From JAVBPA01 sp031549925 (GTDB taxonomy: Bacteria > Bacillota > Clostridia > Oscillospirales > CAG-272), in the NCBI GenBank assembly GCA_031549925.1, contig JAVBPA010000017.1:1-64000 (forward strand): 64,000 nt of DNA, read 5' to 3'. Within the stretch, counting starts at the first letter, position 1. Every line of letters starts with the position of its first letter. Shown here piece after piece: positions 56,136 to 63,358 of the stretch. Under the pieces are notes generated by a model that saw only the letters and a program-made list of their open reading frames with translations, had not been told where the DNA came from and did not search any database. Made by a program: the position numbers and the translations under genes.

Positions 56136-57173
56136 ATGAAAAATTATATTGTGATTATTTTAGGAACTACTTCAATAACCGTGTATGACGGAAAAACCGA
56201 TTCGGTTATAAGTGAACCTGCCGCGATAGCGATTAATAAAAAAACAAATTTTATTATCAATATCGGAAATGAAGCGGTGCAATTATATGAGAAAATCCCG
56301 GGATGTGTAAATATTTTATATCCTTTTAAATTCGGAATGTTTTATTATGCTGAGGTTACTGAAAAAATAATAGAACATTTTTATAAAAAATATATTTCCA
56401 AAAGAATTATAAAACCAAATTTGATATTATCCATTCCGATTTATTTATCAAAAAACGACAAAAATAATTTAATGGATTTAGCAAGCGATTACGGTATAAA
56501 TAATGTATATTTTGTACCAAAAACAATTGCTGATGTTATAGGAGTCCGTCCTGACGCGCTTACATCCGGTGTATATACGGCAATAAGCATCGGTAATGAA
56601 AAAACAGAAATTATTTTGGCTGTACAGGGAAAAATTATTTCATACAAAGTGATTAACATAGCCGGAATATGTTTCGATGAAGCCATAATAAAATATATCA
56701 GAAATAAATATAATTTAAAAATACGCGAAGAAACAGCTGAATATATAAAAACAATGATCGGGGGATTATATAACTACATTGACGAAGACGGAGGAAATAA
56801 TGTTTTGTCTGTCAATGTAAAAGGAATTGATTTAAAAACAGGACTTCCTCGAATAGTTATAATTTCATCGGTCGAAATTATCGAAGCGCAGAGAAATGTA
56901 GCGGACGAATTAATAGAAAGTATAAAACAATATATTAATAATTTTTCTGATGATATAAGAGCGGATATTACAGTTAACGGAATTTATCTTACAGGCGGAG
57001 GGAGTAAACTAAAAGGTATAACAAATTATATTTCAGAAGCAATAAATATAAATGTTATTAATATTGAAAATTATCAGACATATCGGGTGTTGGGAATAAA
57101 AGAAGTTTCAGGTAAAATACAAAGTATTGCAAAAGATTCTCATAATTTAATACATATAGAAAATCTTTTATAG
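56136..57173 (+). CDS. Degenerate MreB-like actin-family protein
   Basis: The 345-residue protein aligns end to end with MreB/Mbl. SEPAAIAINKKTN matches the EPSVVAI block, IIKPNLILSIPIYLSKNDKNNLMDLASDYGINNVYFVPKTIADVIG matches the subdomain IB/IIA region, and NGIYLTGGGSKLKGITNYISE matches the conserved LTGGG adenosine motif. The two phosphate-binding loops are broken. Loop 1, usually DLGTxN, reads ILGTTSITVY. Loop 2, usually DIGGGTT, reads SIGNEKTEI. Both magnesium-linked Asp residues are therefore replaced. It probably does not hydrolyse ATP and may cap or scaffold true MreB filaments, or it may be a diverging paralogue. It stands alone after comF with no mreC or mreD. GGGAATG precedes the ATG. 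Confidence 0.75.
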   Translation: MKNYIVIILGTTSITVYDGKTDSVISEPAAIAINKKTNFIINIGNEAVQLYEKIPGCVNILYPFKFGMFYYAEVTEKIIEHFYKKYISKRIIKPNLILSIPIYLSKNDKNNLMDLASDYGINNVYFVPKTIADVIGVRPDALTSGVYTAISIGNEKTEIILAVQGKIISYKVINIAGICFDEAIIKYIRNKYNLKIREETAEYIKTMIGGLYNYIDEDGGNNVLSVNVKGIDLKTGLPRIVIISSVEIIEAQRNVADELIESIKQYINNFSDDIRADITVNGIYLTGGGSKLKGITNYISEAININVINIENYQTYRVLGIKEVSGKIQSIAKDSHNLIHIENLL

Positions 57174-57254
57174 ATATATAACAGTTTTTAAAAATAAAAT
57201 ACAAAGAAAGTATTTATTTAATATATTAAATTAATAATTATTGGGGGTTGTGAT

Positions 57255-58724
57255 ATGAAGGGTAATAAAAAAACCACAAAAAAGTATTTGGCGTTAATAA
57301 TGGCGGCAATTTTTATTGTTTTCAATATACTCGCTTGTGCGGATAAAAGTGATAACAAATCGGATCAGATTTCCGATAATAATACCGTTGAAAGCGAAAC
57401 CGAAGTTGATAAATACGAAAATGCCAAAGAAAAATATAAAAATATCGAAAGCATAAATTTTGAAGGTGCGGATTTTATGATTGCCGCCCAAGCTGCAGTA
57501 GGCACATCCGAAAAAGAAATTTGGGTTGAAACAATGGACGGCGACGGTATAAATGATGCTATATATATGCGTAATTTGGCTATAAATGAAAAATTTAATT
57601 TAGTTATCACATTAAAAGCGGGCGATGTGGGAAGTGTTGTTAAAAAATCTGTGACGACAGGCGATGAAACTTACAAACTTGCTTTCCCGAACTTAGTAGG
57701 CGGAGCTTCCATGGCTCAGCAAGGATATTTGCTGAACTTTTTGGATATGGAAAACATTAATATTACCGAACAATGGTGGGATCAGGGAACGGCTGATTTA
57801 AAAATCGGAAATAAAGTATATTTTATGAACGGCGATATAAATATGCTCGATAATGACGTTACGTACATCATGCTTTTTAATAAACAAATTATTGAAGACG
57901 TAAATTTAGAAGAACCGTATCAACTTGTGCTTGATAAAAAATGGACTGTTGATATCTTTACTTCGATGATAAAAGATGTTACGACTGACGTAAACGGAGA
58001 CGGAAAATTTAATGATTCGGATATGTACGGATATGTAACAACGGGAGCAGGACCGAGTACGTTTTTTTACGGAGCGGGTTATAAATATGTAAAGTTTGAC
58101 AGCGAAGGCACTCCTTATTTGGATATAAATCAAGAAAAAATAGTTGCAATACTTGAAAAAATATCAGTAATATTTTCAAAAGACAATACAACCAGAATTC
58201 CTGCGGATGTTGCAGTCGGTAAAAATATGTTTATGAATGACCAAGTATTGTTTTACGGTGAAGTTTTGAGTTATATTATAAATATAAGAGCAATGGAGAC
58301 ACCGTTCGGCGTTCTTCCGATACCGAAATATGATGAAAATCAGGAAAATTATTATACTTTCTGCGAAGGCAATGCTTCGACAGTTTGTATACCGATGGTT
58401 ATAAACGATATCGAATCGGTTAGCTCGGTACTCGAAGCTATGGCTATTCAATCATTTATAACAGTAACCCCCGCTTATTATGATATAGCTTTGCAACGTA
58501 AATATACACGTGATGACGATTCAGCCGAAATGCTTGATATTGCGCTTGCACATCGTATATACGATATCGGAAAACTTTATACGTCAATTGGTCTAAGCGA
58601 AATAATTAATACTCTCGGCAAAAAAGGATCGACAGATTTCGGTTCGGCTTACGCAAAAGTAGAAGTTTCATCTCAAAAAGCACTCGATAAAATAATCAGC
58701 TCATTTGAACAGCAAAATTATTAA
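57255..58724 (+). CDS. Extracellular solute-binding lipoprotein (sugar ABC type)
   Basis: This 489-residue paralogue of the proteins at 1-1415 and 35915-37417 has a lipoprotein signal with the lipobox ILAC, its Cys near residue 28, and a Ser/Asp-rich linker. Shared blocks are DGDGINDAIYMRNLAINEKF, NKVYFMNGDINM, FGVLPIPKYDENQ and VTPAYYDIALQRKYTRDDDSAEMLDIALAHRIYD. The loop VTTDVNGDGKFNDSDMYGY (near 240) is a good EF-hand or dockerin-like calcium loop (DxNxDGxxxxxD). No ABC permease or ATPase is adjacent. The gene stands between the MreB-like gene and the CotH gene. Confidence 0.88.
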   Translation: MKGNKKTTKKYLALIMAAIFIVFNILACADKSDNKSDQISDNNTVESETEVDKYENAKEKYKNIESINFEGADFMIAAQAAVGTSEKEIWVETMDGDGINDAIYMRNLAINEKFNLVITLKAGDVGSVVKKSVTTGDETYKLAFPNLVGGASMAQQGYLLNFLDMENINITEQWWDQGTADLKIGNKVYFMNGDINMLDNDVTYIMLFNKQIIEDVNLEEPYQLVLDKKWTVDIFTSMIKDVTTDVNGDGKFNDSDMYGYVTTGAGPSTFFYGAGYKYVKFDSEGTPYLDINQEKIVAILEKISVIFSKDNTTRIPADVAVGKNMFMNDQVLFYGEVLSYIINIRAMETPFGVLPIPKYDENQENYYTFCEGNASTVCIPMVINDIESVSSVLEAMAIQSFITVTPAYYDIALQRKYTRDDDSAEMLDIALAHRIYDIGKLYTSIGLSEIINTLGKKGSTDFGSAYAKVEVSSQKALDKIISSFEQQNY

Positions 58725-58750
58725 TTGGAAATGAATTATATCAGAAACAG

Positions 58751-58835
58751 TTTTTAATTTAAACGCAACGTGTTTTTAATTTAAACGCAACGTGTTTTTA
58801 CTCATAAACAAAATATTTTTAATTTAAACGCAACG
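58751..58835 (+). repeat. Short tandem repeat cluster, 20-nt unit with 22-nt period
   Basis: The unit TTTTTAATTTAAACGCAACG occurs exactly at 58751-58770, 58773-58792 and 58816-58835. The first two are separated by TG. Between the second and third is a 21-nt stretch beginning TTTTTACTCATAAAC that looks like a decayed copy, so the array was probably four units. It lies between a lipoprotein stop and the CotH gene start (28 bases on). It may be a repeated operator or simple slippage; there are no spacers of CRISPR length. Confidence 0.85.
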
Positions 58836-58863
58836 AATTATTTATAATTCAGCGATAGTAAAA

Positions 58864-60528
58864 ATGAAAAAATTAAGCATATTGTTTTTTATAATAATTC
58901 TTATAAATAATTTATTATCCTTATTATCATGCAATAAAGGCGCTCTGGCAGATAAAGCCTCAGCGCCTTTAATTGATTATGAAATAAATGAAAACGTATC
59001 AAATAAGTTTTTAGGATTGGAAATAATCGATTCTGATGATTGTGATAAAATTCTAAAAAACAGTTACAAGACATCGGGGGGATTTCTCGGAGATTTAAAC
59101 TACGGAGGAATATCTCTTCCTTATGATAAAAAAGAAGGAAGCTATTATATTTCGGCGGATTTGACCGAAGATCCATTTCTTAACGGAAAAGAATTATCAT
59201 ATAATAATAAAATAAATTTAAAAGCTTTATTTGTTGAACAATCAATAAAACCGGATAATTTTCAATACCGAGTAAAATATAAATTATTAGCATATAATGA
59301 AAATGAATATCGGTTATATAATTTAATAATTACTTCGCATCCGGTTATGACCATAAATAATAAAGGTTATGTGGGTGATTATAATTATCCTATACCGGAA
59401 GATGATGTTTCTGTTTATCTGTCACTGTACAGTCCGTCAGAATATATTACTTCGGAAGCTAAAATCCACATAAGAGGGGGTTCTTCCCGTTATTTTCCGA
59501 AAGCAGGTTATAAAATAAACCTGAGGGATTCGCATGATAATTCAAACGATGTAAACTTGCTTGGACTTAGAAAAGATAACGATTGGATACTAATTCCGAT
59601 GTATACGGATGAAAGTAAAATAAGGGATGTTTTTTCTTATTCATTATGGTATGAATTATCCGCATACAATAACAGTTACGGATTGGAAAACGGTGTAAAA
59701 ATAAAATATATTGAACTTATATTAAACGATATCTATTGGGGTCTTTATGGACTTGTTGTTCCTTTGGATAAAAAGCAAAATGATTTAAAAGACAATTTAG
59801 GAGAAATACTGTGCAAAAATGAAAGCTGGGAAATTCCTGCGGCAAAACTATTGTATGAAGCCGGAAATAGTGAAAGTGTACAATCTATAAATATAAAATT
59901 CCCTGATAATCCGGAGCAATCAGATTGGAATAAAATTGCTTCCTTTACAAGTTTAATATATGAAAGCAGTGATACGGAATTTTATGATAATATTTTGGAA
60001 TATATAGAAATTGATAATGTTATAGATTATTGGATATTTGTAAATTTGATAAGCGGTGAAGACAACGGATGGAAAAACATGTATATATCTTTCAAATATG
60101 ATGGAAGTAAATATAAATCGCTTTTATGTCCGTGGGATTGCGATTTGAGTTTAGGTGTTACATGGGATGAAAAATCTCCGTTATTTTGGTTTTACAGCGA
60201 ACATTTGATAAAAATAATTGCGGCAGGGACATTGCCTAACCGCTTTATTTCACTAAATATCGGAGATTCTAAAAACAAATTGAAAATTCGATGGAATGAA
60301 TTGAGAGATGATATTTTAAGCATTGAATCTTTGCAAAAACGTGTAGATTTATTAACTTCTGAAATAGTTTTATCAGGAGCTTGGGAACGGGATAAAACAA
60401 GATGGCCCGAAGGAGGTCATGCCGAAGATGTTGGAATGATAGAAGATTCCGTAACAGGGAACGGTTATATAAAAGATTTTATTGAAAAACGTATAAATTT
60501 TTTGGATAATTTTATTGAAAATATTTAA
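58864..60528 (+). CDS. CotH-family protein kinase-like lipoprotein
   Basis: The 554-residue protein has a lipoprotein signal (MKKLSILFFIIILINNLLSLLSC) with Cys at 23. It contains the CotH kinase core: IHIRGGSSRYFPKAGYKINLRD, LLGLRKDNDWILIPMYTDESKIRDVFSYSLWYEL, YIELILNDIYWGLYGLVVPLDKKQ, then IDYWIFVNLISGEDNGWKNMYI and LLCPWDCDLSLG. Spore CotH phosphorylates coat proteins; related kinases also occur outside spores. The lipidated, surface-exposed form suggests a cell-envelope role rather than a coat role. There is no strong ribosome binding site (GATAG before the ATG). It is convergent with the P-loop gene at 60536, with only 7 bases between stops and no clear terminator. Confidence 0.88.
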   Translation: MKKLSILFFIIILINNLLSLLSCNKGALADKASAPLIDYEINENVSNKFLGLEIIDSDDCDKILKNSYKTSGGFLGDLNYGGISLPYDKKEGSYYISADLTEDPFLNGKELSYNNKINLKALFVEQSIKPDNFQYRVKYKLLAYNENEYRLYNLIITSHPVMTINNKGYVGDYNYPIPEDDVSVYLSLYSPSEYITSEAKIHIRGGSSRYFPKAGYKINLRDSHDNSNDVNLLGLRKDNDWILIPMYTDESKIRDVFSYSLWYELSAYNNSYGLENGVKIKYIELILNDIYWGLYGLVVPLDKKQNDLKDNLGEILCKNESWEIPAAKLLYEAGNSESVQSINIKFPDNPEQSDWNKIASFTSLIYESSDTEFYDNILEYIEIDNVIDYWIFVNLISGEDNGWKNMYISFKYDGSKYKSLLCPWDCDLSLGVTWDEKSPLFWFYSEHLIKIIAAGTLPNRFISLNIGDSKNKLKIRWNELRDDILSIESLQKRVDLLTSEIVLSGAWERDKTRWPEGGHAEDVGMIEDSVTGNGYIKDFIEKRINFLDNFIENI

Positions 60529-60535
60529 TTTCTTA

Positions 60536-61099
60536 TTATATCCCAAAATGTTTTATAATCATATCGGCAGCGGTTTCGGGAGAAAGATTCGTATTATCTA
60601 TTTTTAAATAATTATCAAAGGGTTTTTCGTCTTTTCTGGAATTTAAACGGTAATTTGAATCACATTCGATTAGTAATTTTTCGGAATATTCTAAATTACG
60701 TTTTGAAAGCTTGTTCAGGAGCCGGTTTTCCGTTTTATTACGCATAAGACGCGTTTCTGGATCAGCGTATAATTCAACGACACATGTTTTAGCTCCGTTC
60801 GATTTATATAAATCTATTAAATTATTAATATAATTATATTCGTTTTTATCATCAAAACAAAACATGTATGTAAATATAAGTCCCGGCAGATCACTTTCCG
60901 CAACTGCTTTAAATATTTCCTGGCGGAATAAATTGTTTAAATACCGGCCTTGTTCCGATCCGTGTACGCTGAAAAAATTTCGCACCAATTCGATTGTCAT
61001 ATGGTTATGTAAAAGGCGTAGTCCCGTATGTTCGGCGAGTGCTTGACCTACAGTCATTTTTCCGACGGCTGAAGGACCTAAAATTATTACCAAAGTCAT
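60536..61099 (-). CDS. P-loop kinase-like ATP-binding protein
   Basis: This 187-residue protein has a Walker A motif GPSAVGKMTVG at 8-18, followed by LLHNHMTIELVRNFF and QEIFKAVAE, a lid-like basic stretch (MRNKTENRLLNKLSKRNLEYSE) and a C-terminal LKIDNTNLSPETAADMIIKHF. It resembles the small AAA/shikimate-kinase-like group that also contains chloramphenicol phosphotransferase-type and gluconate kinase-like enzymes. The substrate cannot be told. It is the last gene of the three-gene minus-strand operon with the HAD-GNAT fusion (27-base gap) and the methyltransferase. Confidence 0.75.
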   Translation of the reverse strand: MTLVIILGPSAVGKMTVGQALAEHTGLRLLHNHMTIELVRNFFSVHGSEQGRYLNNLFRQEIFKAVAESDLPGLIFTYMFCFDDKNEYNYINNLIDLYKSNGAKTCVVELYADPETRLMRNKTENRLLNKLSKRNLEYSEKLLIECDSNYRLNSRKDEKPFDNYLKIDNTNLSPETAADMIIKHFGI

Positions 61100-61126
61100 T
61101 ATTTTAACCTCACTATTTATATAAAT

Positions 61127-62209
61127 TTATATAATTTCTTTTTTCATATAACCCGATACAAAAGGCAGAGATTCAAATTTTTCAAAACCGATGTAATTAT
61201 AACCTGATTTTTCGTACCATTCACGCAAGCGGAGATTTTCATTGATTATCGATAAAAATATGGCTATTCCTTTCTTTTCTTTTACGTAATTATCAGCGAA
61301 ATCGAGAAGAGATTTTCCATAACCGTTGCGGCGGTATTCCGGTAAAACAGATAGTTTCCCCAAAAACCAAAGACCGTTTCCGCGGTCGGTTAATTCTAAA
61401 GTTCCGATTATATTTCCCTCATGATAATAAGCGAAAAACAAAGATCCGTTTTTTGATTCATATAACAATCTGGATAATTTTATAAATGATCCGTGAGTAG
61501 GGCAATTCTGTTCTGTTAAATTGAATTCTTTTGCTGCTGTGGCAAATGATTTTCTTATAACTTCGCTAGCGGTTTCGTATTCTGATTCACCCATTTGAGA
61601 AATATCATCAGATAATAAATTATCAAGCTCGCAGAATGATGAAACAGATTCGCCGTTCCAAGTATATCCTAAACGATTAAACATGATACTTCTGATACCG
61701 ATGGAAGCTGCGGTTGTTACATTATCATAATTATCATCAATGAAAATGCAATCGGCAGGCTTTATTCCAATTTTATTTAAAGTATAATTAAAAACATTAA
61801 CATCGGGTTTTCGTAAATGTATGTCCGCACTTGTTATTGATAAATAAAAATATTTGTCTATGTTGTATTTTTGTCTTATCAACTTTGAAAATTCCGATAT
61901 ATCGTTTGAGAGCAATACATATTTATATTGTTTTTTATACTTTTTTACAAAGTTTATAAAATTCTCATCGATTGATAAAAAGTTTTCCACATAATCAAAA
62001 GCACTCATTTGCGGATCTTCAAAACCGAATGAATGAAAAAATTCTTCTAAAGATATTTCTCCTCTTGAAGCTTTAGGATATACTTTTTTATATATATCAA
62101 AATATATTTCCAAATCAACACCCGATTTGCGATTTTCTATAAAAGAGCGGAAGTTACCTTTCATTTCATTTAAAATAACTCCGTACATGTCAAATAATAT
62201 ATATTTCAT
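61127..62209 (-). CDS. HAD-superfamily hydrolase fused to a GNAT acetyltransferase
   Basis: The 360-residue protein has two clear domains. Residues 1 to about 195 are a HAD hydrolase: FDMYGVILNE (motif I with nucleophile Asp7; the D-x-Y form as in haloacid dehalogenase-type members), YVLLSNDISEF (motif II), the Lys in HLRKPDVNVFNYTLNKIG (motif III) and CIFIDDNYDNVTTAASIGIRSIMF (motif IV). Residues from about 210 are a GNAT: FFAYYHEGNIIGTLEL, LWFLGKLSVLPEYRRNGYGKSLLDFADNY (acetyl-CoA loop R-x-x-G-x-G) and WYEKSGYNYIGFEKF. There is no frameshift or stop between the domains, so it is a true fusion. It lies between the methyltransferase (8-base gap) and the kinase-like gene. Confidence 0.88.
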   Translation of the reverse strand: MKYILFDMYGVILNEMKGNFRSFIENRKSGVDLEIYFDIYKKVYPKASRGEISLEEFFHSFGFEDPQMSAFDYVENFLSIDENFINFVKKYKKQYKYVLLSNDISEFSKLIRQKYNIDKYFYLSITSADIHLRKPDVNVFNYTLNKIGIKPADCIFIDDNYDNVTTAASIGIRSIMFNRLGYTWNGESVSSFCELDNLLSDDISQMGESEYETASEVIRKSFATAAKEFNLTEQNCPTHGSFIKLSRLLYESKNGSLFFAYYHEGNIIGTLELTDRGNGLWFLGKLSVLPEYRRNGYGKSLLDFADNYVKEKKGIAIFLSIINENLRLREWYEKSGYNYIGFEKFESLPFVSGYMKKEII

Positions 62210-62216
62210 TCTAAAA

Positions 62217-63035
62217 TTATTTTTCCTCCGGTTTTTTTGCTATGTACATTAAATGTTCAGACCAGGAAAGCAGTTCTTCGCGTTCGCATAGTTTTTCAGC
62301 CAGTGAAAGCCAAGCTTCAACAGCTTCAGGGGAAGCATTCATTATATTATTTTCACAAGGAGATGTTATACTCTCCTGTCCTATTAGATGAAGTTTTATT
62401 AAATTAAATTGTTTCATAAAAGGTTCTATATTTTTTTGATCTATGAAGAACGCTTGTGTGAAAGCTTGCCCGGAAAAGTTATTATTATTCAAAATTGTTT
62501 CGCGGAACAAAATTTCAATCGGTTCTTGCGAAAGGATTAATTCGGGAATTAATTTCATCATATATATAATACCGGCAAATGTAACTATAAAAGATATAAA
62601 AATAACTCCGCCGGGCTTTAATAAATTTAGAGCTGCGTTTACAGCTTCTATTCGTTCAGTTTCATTAAGCAAATGATACATCGGACCCATTAAAAGAATA
62701 TGGTCGAATTTTTCACAAGTGAGTTTATCGGCGTATCTTGCGTCACCGCATATAGATTTTACGGAAAGATTGTTTTTTGCAGCTTCAGCGAGAGCAAATT
62801 CAATATTTTTTTCGGATAAATCAAATAAAGTTACGCGAGCTCCGGAAGCTGCCAAATATAACGAATATCTTCCGGGTCCGCCTCCGATATCAAGAACATT
62901 GTCACCTTTTTTTATGTATCTGTCGAGGTATTTACAAGTCAGTAAAAATTCGGGACGGTTTCCTATTCGGTTCCATTCGGTTTCGTAATTATTGTTATAA
63001 AAATTACGTATTATTTCGATATAATTCTGCTCCAT
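62217..63035 (-). CDS. Class I SAM-dependent methyltransferase
   Basis: The 272-residue protein has the SAM-binding motif VLDIGGGPGRYSLYLAASGARVTLFDLS at 45-72, motif II FDHILLMGPMYHLL and motif III NLLKPGGVIFISFIV. The N-terminal block FYNNNYETEWNRIGNRPEFLLTCKYLDRYI is typical of an unassigned group of Bacillota small-molecule methyltransferases. The substrate is unknown. AGGAGG lies 5 bases before the ATG. It has no promoter of its own: the preceding 300 bases hold a promoter, a structured leader and a strong intrinsic terminator ending 20 bases before the ATG, so expression should depend on read-through of that terminator. Confidence 0.9.
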   Translation of the reverse strand: MEQNYIEIIRNFYNNNYETEWNRIGNRPEFLLTCKYLDRYIKKGDNVLDIGGGPGRYSLYLAASGARVTLFDLSEKNIEFALAEAAKNNLSVKSICGDARYADKLTCEKFDHILLMGPMYHLLNETERIEAVNAALNLLKPGGVIFISFIVTFAGIIYMMKLIPELILSQEPIEILFRETILNNNNFSGQAFTQAFFIDQKNIEPFMKQFNLIKLHLIGQESITSPCENNIMNASPEAVEAWLSLAEKLCEREELLSWSEHLMYIAKKPEEK

Positions 63036-63054
63036 AAAATCCTCCTATAATTAT

Positions 63055-63097
63055 AAAAAAATATACGCAAACTGTTTTATTTTCAGCTTGCGTATAT
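63055..63097 (-). terminator. Strong intrinsic terminator in the leader of the methyltransferase operon
   Basis: On the minus strand ATATACGCAAGCTG and CAGTTTGCGTATAT form a 14-bp stem (one G-U pair) with a 9-nt A-rich loop, followed at once by TTTTTT. It lies downstream of the 63304-63332 promoter and ends 8 bases before the AGGAGG of the methyltransferase gene, so it is placed as an attenuator. It could also end transcription from the aquaporin gene. Confidence 0.92.
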
Positions 63098-63123
63098 ACC
63101 TGTATTATAATATAAATTGTATA

Positions 63124-63270
63124 TCAAACATTTAAATTTTTATATTTATGTTTAATATTATATTTATAATTAAAGGTACAAAAGCACAAGCCTGCAAATT
63201 TAGGTTGAGTTCCCATATCTGATGCAGACCATCTATTATTTGTTACAGTATTCATATTATGAATATTCAT
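63124..63270 (-). CDS. Putative 48-residue leader ORF before the attenuator
   Basis: The frame starts at the ATG at 63270 (a second in-frame ATG is 15 bases on) and ends with TGA at 63124-63126. The product begins MNIHNMNTVTNNRWSASDMG and ends with an AT-driven Lys/Asn/Tyr-rich tail. GGAAAAGT precedes the ATG, a usable but modest ribosome binding site. The expected transcript start is only about 27 bases upstream, and the stop is 27 bases before the terminator stem, so the frame neatly fills the leader. It may be a real regulatory leader peptide or chance coding within a structured RNA. I recognise no family. Confidence 0.3.
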   Translation of the reverse strand: MNIHNMNTVTNNRWSASDMGTQPKFAGLCFCTFNYKYNIKHKYKNLNV

Positions 63271-63297
63271 ACTTTTCCGTACCTTTAAATAAAAATT
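63170..63297 (-). promoter_or_regulatory. Structured leader RNA, candidate riboswitch or attenuator sensor
   Basis: On the minus strand, TTAAAGGTAC-GG-AAAAG near the 5' end (63272-63288) pairs with CTTTTGTACCTTTAA (63170-63184): 15 base pairs with a 2-nt bulge. Inside, GTCTGCA and TGCAGGC (63223-63229 with 63190-63196) form a second 7-bp stem enclosing ATATGGGAACTCAACCTAAA. A palindrome TATGAATATTCATA lies in the 5' part. The segment GGCTTGTG (63185-63192) is complementary over 8 bases to the 5' arm of the terminator at 63055-63097, so it could act as an antiterminator, and it overlaps the inner stem by 3 bases. I find none of the conserved cores of S-box, T-box, FMN, TPP, cobalamin, lysine, glycine or ykkC/guanidine elements. 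Confidence 0.5.
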
Positions 63298-63303
63298 TCG
63301 CTA

Positions 63304-63332
63304 ATTATAACATAGCAATATCTATATGTCAA
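63304..63332 (-). promoter_or_regulatory. Perfect sigma-A promoter for the methyltransferase operon leader
   Basis: On the minus strand TTGACA, exactly 17 bases, TATAAT, with the expected start near 63297. No protein-coding gene begins close by other than the 48-codon ORF, so this strong promoter makes the leader RNA. Confidence 0.9.
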
Positions 63333-63358
63333 TAGATATTTTAATTATATCATATAAA

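Noticed and set aside
58751..58835. CRISPR array
   Set aside because: The spacers are 2 and 23 bases, the unit has only three exact copies, and no cas genes are in the window.
63170..63288. A small transposon-like element (MITE) with inverted ends AAAGGTAC
   Set aside because: No clear target duplication flanks it, there is a single copy in the window, and the promoter-leader-terminator layout explains it better. A genome-wide copy count could reopen this.
63036..63358. T-box or S-box in the last leader
   Set aside because: There is no GGGTGGNACC-type T-box sequence and no S-box core; the only S-box in the window is before metK.
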